5,885 bases of DNA, from the NCBI GenBank assembly GCA_021826765.1, contig JAKAYK010000024.1:1-5885 (forward strand), given 5' to 3'. Under the pieces are notes generated by a model. The model saw only the letters and a list, made by a program, of their open reading frames with translations. It ran no database searches and was not told the DNA's origin. Below, piece after piece: positions 1-4,678 of the stretch. Numbering within the stretch: the stretch's first letter is position 1; each line of letters starts with the position of its first letter. Position numbers and translations under genes: made by a program. This DNA is from Thermoplasmata archaeon. GTDB taxonomy: Archaea; Thermoplasmatota; Thermoplasmata; Thermoplasmatales; Thermoplasmataceae.

Positions 1-282
1 ATCTATCTTTCCGTCAATAAGCTTTAACCAATTCAAATATTTTCCAATATATCTGAATTCAGACTGTGGAATATTTTCTTTCTGAAAGGAAAAAATGTAT
101 TTTTTACATTCTCCGTGGAAGAGATCAAGGTACAGGAATGCGTCCTGATTTAGGCCAATATCTTGTTCAATTACAAAAGTTATGGACCCCTCCCAATTCT
201 TTCCTGATACTTTATAAGAAGCATTGTTGTTGAGTTTTTGAACATACTGGAATGCCCATTCTTCCGTCGGAAATTTTGGCAT
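1..282 (-). CDS. SCP-2-like (sterol carrier protein-type) small protein, C-terminus cut off by window edge
   Basis: The minus strand is open from an ATG at 282-280 to the window edge, giving 94 codons without a stop. The product starts MPKFPTEEWAFQYVQKLN and has a W-E-G motif (residues 30-32) leading into a beta-strand-like stretch (SITFVIE). It continues with LYLDLFHGEC (50-59). This order of a short N-terminal helix with ...EEW..., a WEG segment and a LDL-x-HG-x-C strand resembles the small archaeal and bacterial SCP-2-like proteins of roughly 130 residues, so about 35-40 residues are probably missing. Such proteins form a hydrophobic pocket thought to hold lipids or acyl ligands, but the ligand here is unknown. 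A TATA-like box 24 nt upstream and no Shine-Dalgarno site support this start as leaderless. The gene is divergent from the dehydrogenase operon. Family assignment is from memory of the motif pattern and is moderate; the reading frame is secure. Confidence 0.72.
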   Translation of the reverse strand, partial: MPKFPTEEWAFQYVQKLNNNASYKVSGKNWEGSITFVIEQDIGLNQDAFLYLDLFHGECKKYIFSFQKENIPQSEFRYIGKYLNWLKLIDGKID

Positions 283-300
283 ATGGATATATTATGAATT

Positions 301-311
301 TTATAGATAAA
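301..311 (-). promoter_or_regulatory. TATA-like box of the leftward SCP-2-like gene
   Basis: Read on the minus strand, this is TTTATCTATAA. Its centre lies about 24 nt upstream of the ATG at 282, the spacing expected when transcription starts at or next to the start codon. No purine-rich ribosome binding site lies between box and ATG. A 9-nt perfect palindrome (CCTCAGAGG, 318-326) sits just upstream of the box. Confidence 0.45.
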
Positions 312-365
312 CTTTTACCTCAGAGGATTTCATTAATTTCCTTCAGGTGACATTATTAGAAATTG

Positions 366-376
366 CTAAATAGAAA
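366..376 (+). promoter_or_regulatory. TATA-like box of the dehydrogenase/decarboxylase operon
   Basis: The stretch CTAAATAGAAA is AT-rich and centred near 371, about 24 nt before the ATG at 395, the second in-frame ATG of the dehydrogenase. That would make 395 a leaderless start. A second candidate, TTATTAGAAA at about 353-362, has comparable spacing to the upstream ATG at 383, so the choice is not settled. Confidence 0.35.
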
Positions 377-382
377 AATATT

Positions 383-1327
383 ATGCTACATATCATGAAA
401 GTCCTGATTCTCCTTCCACCATTTTTGCCTGTAACTGAAATTTCAAAAATTATCAATCAAATACTACCTGATTCTGAGATTGTAACAGACATAAATTTTG
501 GCAGTAAAAACTCAGAAGTTCTTGTTGCGACTACTTTCACTCTTATTGGGAAGGAGATCATTGACAGACTTCCCAACCTGAAGTTTATACAGATAGCCAG
601 CACGGGATATGATAATGTAGACCTTATTGCGTTAAAAGAGAGGGGTATAAAGCTTTCAAACATACCAACTGCAAATAAAGAAAGTGTTGCAGAGCATGTG
701 CTTGCTATGGTACTTTCTCAATTGAAGAACCTCATGCATTTTCATAATGAAATAGTTAAAGGAAATTGGCCCTTCCTCACCAATTCAATGGAACTTATGG
801 GAAAAACCTTTGGAATCATAGGAATGGGGGCTATAGGGAGAAAACTTGCAGAAAGATTATTGTTTTTTGGAACTGATACAATATATTATGATATTGTGAA
901 GTTGAGTGAGGAGGAAGAGGAAATACTGGGAGTCAGGTATGCAGGCCTCGATGAAATTTTCTCCAGATCCGACATTATATCAGTCCATGTTCCACTTACT
1001 GATGAGAATGACAGATTCATATCCAAAAAACGATTTGATATGATGAAGGATGGGAGTATATTTGTGAACACTTCAAGGGGTGAGCTGGTGGATGAGGATG
1101 CACTGATAAATGCGGTTAAATCTAAAGGCATAAGGGCATGTATTGATGTATATTCCACAGAACCACCCGATCCAGATTCTGAACTGTTCAAACTTGATAA
1201 TGCGATATTTTCCCCCCATATTGCTGGTGTCACGATTGAAAGCCAGCAGAGATTCATAACTGAAACTGTTGCAAATGTACTGAAATATGTTCAGGGACTT
1301 CAGCCACTTTATGGGGTTTTACCATGA
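383..1327 (+). CDS. D-2-hydroxyacid dehydrogenase, NAD-binding
   Basis: The 314-residue product has the usual length of the D-isomer-specific 2-hydroxyacid dehydrogenases (glyoxylate/hydroxypyruvate reductase, phosphoglycerate dehydrogenase, D-lactate dehydrogenase). The substrate-binding half includes QIASTGYDNVD (70-80). The Rossmann motif GIIGMGAIG spans 144-152 and is followed by an Asp (D170) at the end of the second strand, which favours NAD(H) over NADP(H). The catalytic triad is present: Arg in NTSRGELVDE (R232), Glu in DVYSTEPP (E260) and His in SPHIAG (H279). It should reversibly oxidise a D-2-hydroxyacid to the 2-oxoacid in the cytosol; the substrate cannot be read from sequence. 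The ATG at 383 gives MLHIMKVLILLPP. The ATG at 395 starts at MKVLILLPP, the typical N-terminus of this family, and has a well-spaced TATA box, so 395 may be the real start. The stop overlaps the next start (ATGA), indicating translational coupling. Confidence 0.9.
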   Translation: MLHIMKVLILLPPFLPVTEISKIINQILPDSEIVTDINFGSKNSEVLVATTFTLIGKEIIDRLPNLKFIQIASTGYDNVDLIALKERGIKLSNIPTANKESVAEHVLAMVLSQLKNLMHFHNEIVKGNWPFLTNSMELMGKTFGIIGMGAIGRKLAERLLFFGTDTIYYDIVKLSEEEEEILGVRYAGLDEIFSRSDIISVHVPLTDENDRFISKKRFDMMKDGSIFVNTSRGELVDEDALINAVKSKGIRACIDVYSTEPPDPDSELFKLDNAIFSPHIAGVTIESQQRFITETVANVLKYVQGLQPLYGVLP

Positions 1328-2865
1328 AAGGATATGAAATTTTTAGAAAAACCATTGAAGAATTGAAACTTTCTCCCATGTTTGGCAATCCCGGATCAAC
1401 TGAAATACCGATCCTGCGTGGAGTTGGAGATTATGTCCTCACTCTGCATGATTCAATTTCAGTAGGAATGGCTGATGGACTCGCACAGTATTCAGGCAGG
1501 CCTACTATCGCTAATCTACACACACTGCCTGGCGTTGCAAATTCGATGTCATTCATCCATACTGCGAGACTTAACCATTCACCTATTATTGTTACCTCCG
1601 GGCAGCAGGATAGCAGGCATGCATTTTATGAGCCATTGCTGTGGCATGATCTGCAATCTCTTGTCGGAAATGCGGTAAAATATTTCTATGAAGTGAAGAA
1701 CGGCGAAGACATAGAACGGGTCATGAAGAGGGCATATTCCATCAGCATGGAACCTCCTGCGGGCCCGGTTTTTGTTTCATTTCCAATGGATGTGGTTGAT
1801 CAGGATGCAGAGTACAGGAACCTCCCTTATTCCGTTCCAAACACAGAACTGATCGACCATGGGGCTGTTGAGAAAGTCCTGCAGCTTATCATGCAAGCAA
1901 GCAATCCTGCCCTAATTGCAGGTGCAGAGGTGGATCAGTTCAATGCAAATGAAGAACTGGAAAAATTCGCTTCAATTCTCGGGATACCAGTATATACAGA
2001 ACCGCTGTCCAACAGGGCTGGGTTCAACTCAGAAAGCATGCAGAATGCTGGTGATCTGCCCCCTGCTACTACCGCCATAAACCTTGCTCTTATCAAACAT
2101 GACCTCATTCTGAATTTTGGCGGTGAATTCACACTCTATCCATACCTGCCTTCACCTCTCCTCCCGGGAAAGAAAGTTGTAACTGTCACTATGACCCCCA
2201 GCTATAGATTTGGAGAATATATCACGGGCAATCCAAAACTCTTTCTTATGGAACTGAATAAATCTGCAGAAAAGAAAGGGGATTTTGTAAAAAGCCCGGA
2301 TAATTCCCTGACGAATTTAATAGCAAGGGAGAGAAGAGTAATGGGGGCCTCTTATCTGCTTCAGAAGGCAAGGAAAGAATTTTCGGGTCATGTTATTGTG
2401 GATGAGGCAATTTCCTCATCTCTTCTTGTAAGAAAACACATGGGTTATTCCCCAAGATCATATTTTACTGCAAAAAGTGGCCAGCTCGGTTGGGGGATGC
2501 CAGCTGCTGCAGGAATATCGTTGAAAGTTCCCCGGGTCCTGGAAATAGTTGGAGATGGTTCTATAATATACACTATCCAGACACTCTGGACCATTTCAAA
2601 TTACAATCTTCCAGTAAAAATCCTTGTCCTTGACAATGGCGGATACACAATTCTGAAAAGTTTCTCGGCAAGTTTCTATCCCGGATTGGAAAAAGCACCT
2701 TATCTCACATTTTCAAATAATATATTGAAAATTGCGGAATCATTTGGTGTGGAATCGAGGGAAGCCGATCCTGATCTGAATGAGTTAAAATGGCTTTCAC
2801 AGGGAGATTCACCAAAACTTCTAGTTGCAAAGGTGCCGAAAACCATTCCGAAACTGTTTATCTAA
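1324..2865 (+). CDS. ThDP-dependent 2-oxoacid decarboxylase, benzoylformate decarboxylase-like
   Basis: The 513-residue product aligns by eye along its whole length with benzoylformate decarboxylase and related POX-type ThDP enzymes, which are usually 520-560 residues. Landmarks in order are FGNPGSTE (20-27), VGMADGLAQ (47-55), NLHTLPG (64-70), SPIIVTSGQQ (86-95) and GPVFVSFPMDV (147-157). These are followed by a central TH3-like domain (about 185-300) and the ThDP/Mg motif from GDGS (410-413) to DNGG (437-440). The family splits a 2-oxoacid into CO2 and an aldehyde, or ligates it. Two active-site positions are unusual. The Glu that activates ThDP in the Pyr domain is Asp here (D43, codon GAT), and the His in the central domain of Pseudomonas benzoylformate decarboxylase (H281) aligns with a YPY stretch (272-274). 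The first His (H66, matching H70) and the Ser (S25, matching S26) are kept. Substrate assignment is therefore uncertain; other 2-oxoacid decarboxylase or carboligase roles are possible. It starts inside the dehydrogenase stop (ATGA). Confidence 0.82.
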   Translation: MKGYEIFRKTIEELKLSPMFGNPGSTEIPILRGVGDYVLTLHDSISVGMADGLAQYSGRPTIANLHTLPGVANSMSFIHTARLNHSPIIVTSGQQDSRHAFYEPLLWHDLQSLVGNAVKYFYEVKNGEDIERVMKRAYSISMEPPAGPVFVSFPMDVVDQDAEYRNLPYSVPNTELIDHGAVEKVLQLIMQASNPALIAGAEVDQFNANEELEKFASILGIPVYTEPLSNRAGFNSESMQNAGDLPPATTAINLALIKHDLILNFGGEFTLYPYLPSPLLPGKKVVTVTMTPSYRFGEYITGNPKLFLMELNKSAEKKGDFVKSPDNSLTNLIARERRVMGASYLLQKARKEFSGHVIVDEAISSSLLVRKHMGYSPRSYFTAKSGQLGWGMPAAAGISLKVPRVLEIVGDGSIIYTIQTLWTISNYNLPVKILVLDNGGYTILKSFSASFYPGLEKAPYLTFSNNILKIAESFGVESREADPDLNELKWLSQGDSPKLLVAKVPKTIPKLFI

Positions 2866-2885
2866 TTATCAAATTTTCAACATTA

Positions 2886-2895
2886 CTTTTTATAT
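2886..2895 (+). promoter_or_regulatory. Strong TATA box upstream of the transposon; probably the original promoter of the GAF-domain gene
   Basis: CTTTTTATAT is the best TATA-like match in the window. It lies outside the predicted left end of the element (2909), with a predicted transcription start near 2915, inside the element. Here it would drive tnpB with a leader of about 78 nt containing the left-end hairpin. If 2909-4204 is removed, the GAF ATG falls 24 nt from the centre of the box, the same spacing as at the divergent promoters upstream. Confidence 0.5.
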
Positions 2896-2927
2896 GCCCT
2901 AATTTTACAATCTTTTTAGCAAGAAAG

Positions 2928-2947
2928 CTCCGACCTTCAAGGAGGAG
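2928..2947 (+). repeat. Left-end subterminal hairpin of the IS element
   Basis: Outer stem CTCC (2928-2931) pairs with GGAG (2944-2947); inner stem CCT (2934-2936) pairs with AGG (2940-2942) around a TCA loop. A 2-nt bulge (GA) lies on the left and one unpaired A on the right. Such imperfect hairpins with bulges are what TnpA recognises. The same layout recurs at the right end. An alternative reading is that this is a remnant right end of an older element. Confidence 0.6.
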
Positions 2948-2992
2948 ATGAATTGCGAAATGTTAATTAGAATGTAAAGGATTGTGTAAGTA

Positions 2993-4162
2993 ATGATTAA
3001 AACCCTCAAAGTGCGTTTATACCCAAGCGAGAAACAGAAATTTCTCCTTGAGAAGCACTTTGGGTCATGCCGCTTTGTGTGGAATCATTTTCTTGGAGTG
3101 AGAACTAGATATTATGCTGAACACAAGAATGACAAGAAAAAGGGATTGACAGTATTTGATACCATGAAGATGCTCACGGTACTGAAAAAAGAAATCACAT
3201 GGTTGAATGAGATCAACTCACAGAGCCTCCAGCATTCTCTTGTGAGACTGGATAAAGCATTCAAATCATTCTTCAAACACAATACAGATTATCCAACATT
3301 CAAGTCAAAGAAGGATAACAAATATTTCATCATACCGTCAGGTTTCAAAACTATTGAAAATAAATTGATCATTCCAAAATTCATGGAAGGAATAGAATAT
3401 CATGACAAAACAGCAATTCCAGAGAAAATAAAACAGATCGTGGTAACAAGAGATGTTCAGAGATACTATGCATCCATACAATATGAGCTTAATGAAGACC
3501 TGCCCACAGGCAAAGGTACAATCGGTATTGACATGGGCCTCATGGCATTCCTCACCACATCAGATGGATTACAGGTTGAACCCCTGAACGCACTTGGGAA
3601 AGTAGAAAATAAATTGAAGAAAGAACAGAGGAGGTTATCGAGGAGGAAAAAAGGATCAGAAAACAGGAAGAAGCAGATAATTAAAGTGCAGAAAATATAT
3701 CAGAAGATCAGGGATACAAGAACAGACTTCAACCACAAAGTATCAACAGCGATAGCCAAGCATTATGGTACTGTGGTTATGGAAGATTTGAACATACAGG
3801 GCATGCAGCAAAACCACAATCTTTCAAAGAGCATAACAGATCAGGGATGGTATCAGTTCAAAACCATGCTGCAATACAAACTCAAATGGAGAGAAGCAGA
3901 TCTAATAGAAACAGGAAGGTTTGATCCATCCTCAAAAACATGCTCGAAATGCGGAAACATAAAGCATGATCTGAAACTTTCGAATCGCACATATAACTGC
4001 TATAAATGTGGCCTTATCATGAATCGTGATCTGAACGCAGCAATAAACATACGCAACATTGGTATGATAAAAGTAGGGAAGGGCATTCCCGAATTAACGC
4101 CTGTGGAAAGTGCTACGGCGGCGGAACTCTCAAAAGGAGGTCTACGAGTTGCCACTCTATGA
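2993..4162 (+). CDS. tnpB: TnpB, RNA-guided RuvC-like nuclease of an IS200/IS605-family element
   Basis: The 389-residue protein begins with the family-typical MIKTLKVRLYPSEKQKF and the CRFVWN segment (26-31), followed by the helical and wedge domains. The RuvC catalytic triad is intact: D180 in TIGIDMG, E264 in VVMEDLNI and D346 in NRDLNAAINI. The zinc-finger cysteines are all present (C317, C320, C336, C339). A basic stretch at about 204-235 is typical of the region before the RuvC-II motif. TnpB uses an omega-RNA made from the 3' end of its own element to cut DNA next to a short motif matching the left-end target, which helps keep the element in place. It appears functional. The start at 2993 has only a weak AAAGG at 2976-2980. 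After RuvC-III the tail ends at VATL; the +1 frame just beyond reads YEAGNSKPF before a stop, resembling the EAG-type tail common in relatives. A small C-terminal frameshift is possible and unlikely to harm catalysis. Confidence 0.93.
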   Translation: MIKTLKVRLYPSEKQKFLLEKHFGSCRFVWNHFLGVRTRYYAEHKNDKKKGLTVFDTMKMLTVLKKEITWLNEINSQSLQHSLVRLDKAFKSFFKHNTDYPTFKSKKDNKYFIIPSGFKTIENKLIIPKFMEGIEYHDKTAIPEKIKQIVVTRDVQRYYASIQYELNEDLPTGKGTIGIDMGLMAFLTTSDGLQVEPLNALGKVENKLKKEQRRLSRRKKGSENRKKQIIKVQKIYQKIRDTRTDFNHKVSTAIAKHYGTVVMEDLNIQGMQQNHNLSKSITDQGWYQFKTMLQYKLKWREADLIETGRFDPSSKTCSKCGNIKHDLKLSNRTYNCYKCGLIMNRDLNAAINIRNIGMIKVGKGIPELTPVESATAAELSKGGLRVATL

Positions 4163-4204
4163 AGCAGGAAACTCCAAACCCTTTTAGGGTGGAGAGGATG
4201 TCAG
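4060..4204 (+). ncRNA. Predicted omega-RNA (reRNA) scaffold overlapping the tnpB 3' end
   Basis: In studied TnpB systems the guide RNA is processed from the 3' part of the tnpB transcript, runs through the right end of the element, and takes its guide from the flanking DNA. By position this would be the last roughly 100 nt of tnpB plus the 42 nt after its stop, including the hairpin at 4172-4194. The guide would then begin at about 4205 (CTAGGTATGGTTCACGCTGG). The 5' end is a guess; only the 3' boundary is anchored by the sequence. Confidence 0.4.
4172..4194 (+). repeat. Right-end subterminal hairpin of the IS element
   Basis: Outer stem CTCC (4172-4175) pairs with GGAG (4191-4194). Inner stem ACCCT (4178-4182) pairs perfectly with AGGGT (4186-4190) around a TTT loop. 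A 2-nt AA bulge lies on the left. The architecture matches the left-end hairpin, with a longer inner stem, and the orientation is the same. It is followed by AGGATG and TCAG, the probable cleavage site. The 5' foot reads GAAA, whose GA can pair with the TC of TCAG. Confidence 0.65.
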
Positions 4205-4210
4205 CTAGGT

Positions 4211-4678
4211 ATGGTTCACGCTGGAAAGGAACAGATAAATGAAATCATTAAGCTTTCTCAAACAAATGCAGAGAATTATCTCAAGGCTGTATGCAGCTAC
4301 CTGTGTGAAAAGAATCCTAAATTTAACTGGACAGGAGTGTATATTCTAAATGGACAAATGTTGAATCTGGCTGCATATCATGGTGAAGCCACTGAACATG
4401 TTTCAATCAAACTGGGGGAAGGCCTCTGCAGCCTTGCCATTAATGAGGACAGGGTTGTTAACGAGGCAGATGTTAAGGGAAATGGAAAATACCTTGCATG
4501 TTTCATAAATACAAATTCTGAACTGGTTGTTCCTGTAAGATATCAGGGAAGGGCCATAGGGGAAATTGATATAGATTCAGATACCAAAGGAGCATTTTCA
4601 AAAGAGGATGAAGATTTTGTAGGTTTGGTTGCTGAACTCATAGCACCTGTTGTGAGCATGCTTTATGTTGAAAGCTGA
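4211..4678 (+). CDS. GAF-domain protein, free methionine-(R)-sulfoxide reductase-like
   Basis: The 155-residue protein is a single GAF domain of the length typical of the free methionine-(R)-sulfoxide reductase group (COG1956-type). Supporting motifs are NWTGVYIL (39-46), LGEGLCSLAI (68-77), YLACFINTNSELVVPV (94-109) and GEIDIDSDTKGAFSKED (117-133). In the Escherichia coli enzyme three cysteines matter (84, 94, 118). C73 and C97 here have the same 24-residue spacing as C94 and C118, so the likely nucleophile (C97) and one resolving cysteine are kept. The position for C84 (about residue 63) is His. C28 and C32 are extra. It may reduce free methionine-R-sulfoxide through thioredoxin, or be a GAF ligand or redox sensor. 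The ATG lies only 6 nt after the predicted right end of the transposon, so the native upstream region has been displaced. It overlaps the transporter gene by 14 bases. The start is the only ATG before residue 50. Confidence 0.78.
   Translation: MVHAGKEQINEIIKLSQTNAENYLKAVCSYLCEKNPKFNWTGVYILNGQMLNLAAYHGEATEHVSIKLGEGLCSLAINEDRVVNEADVKGNGKYLACFINTNSELVVPVRYQGRAIGEIDIDSDTKGAFSKEDEDFVGLVAELIAPVVSMLYVES

Larger units (their letters stand above)
2909..4204 (+). mobile_element. tnpB-only IS200/IS605-family insertion sequence (IS1341-like)
   Basis: A single tnpB gene is flanked by two imperfect hairpins of the same design and orientation, near 2928 and 4172. The predicted left boundary follows TTAC (2905-2908), with the tetranucleotide AAAG (2924-2927) directly at the 5' foot of the hairpin. 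The predicted right boundary follows TCAG (4201-4204), 6 nt past the right hairpin. In the characterised element IS608, the TnpA recombinase recognises TTAC at the left through an AAAG guide at the hairpin foot, and a TCAA site at the right. There are no terminal inverted repeats and no target duplication, as expected for this family. No tnpA is present, so movement would need TnpA supplied in trans. The length would be 1296 bp. The existence of the element is secure; exact ends are inferred and could be off by several bases. Confidence 0.7.

Noticed and set aside
886..1257. Minus-strand open frame of 123 codons within the dehydrogenase gene
   Set aside because: It is antisense to a clearly conserved coding region, is Ser-rich low-complexity sequence and has no recognisable motif.
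1935..2132. Minus-strand open frame within the decarboxylase gene
   Set aside because: It is a shadow of the conserved plus-strand gene, with no motif or start signal.
2866..2920. A rho-independent-style terminator after the decarboxylase gene
   Set aside because: T-runs are present (TTTTT at 2887-2891 and 2913-2917), but no GC-rich hairpin precedes them. Archaeal termination on T-runs is possible, but one run belongs to the TATA box and the other lies inside the element, so I did not call a feature.
2948..2977. A 9-codon ORF (ATG at 2948) directly preceded by AAGGAGGAG, resembling a strong ribosome binding site
   Set aside because: The purine run is the 3' arm of the left-end hairpin and touches the ATG without a spacer. 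The right-end hairpin is followed by a similar ATG, so this is element-end structure, not a gene.
2993..4162. TnpB as a domesticated, nuclease-dead TldR-like repressor
   Set aside because: All three RuvC acidic residues and the four zinc-finger cysteines are present, so an active nuclease is the better reading.
4198..4239. ATG at 4198 opening a 13-codon frame before the GAF gene
   Set aside because: It is out of frame with the GAF gene, ends at the TGA at 4237-4239, and belongs to the element end; nothing suggests a peptide.
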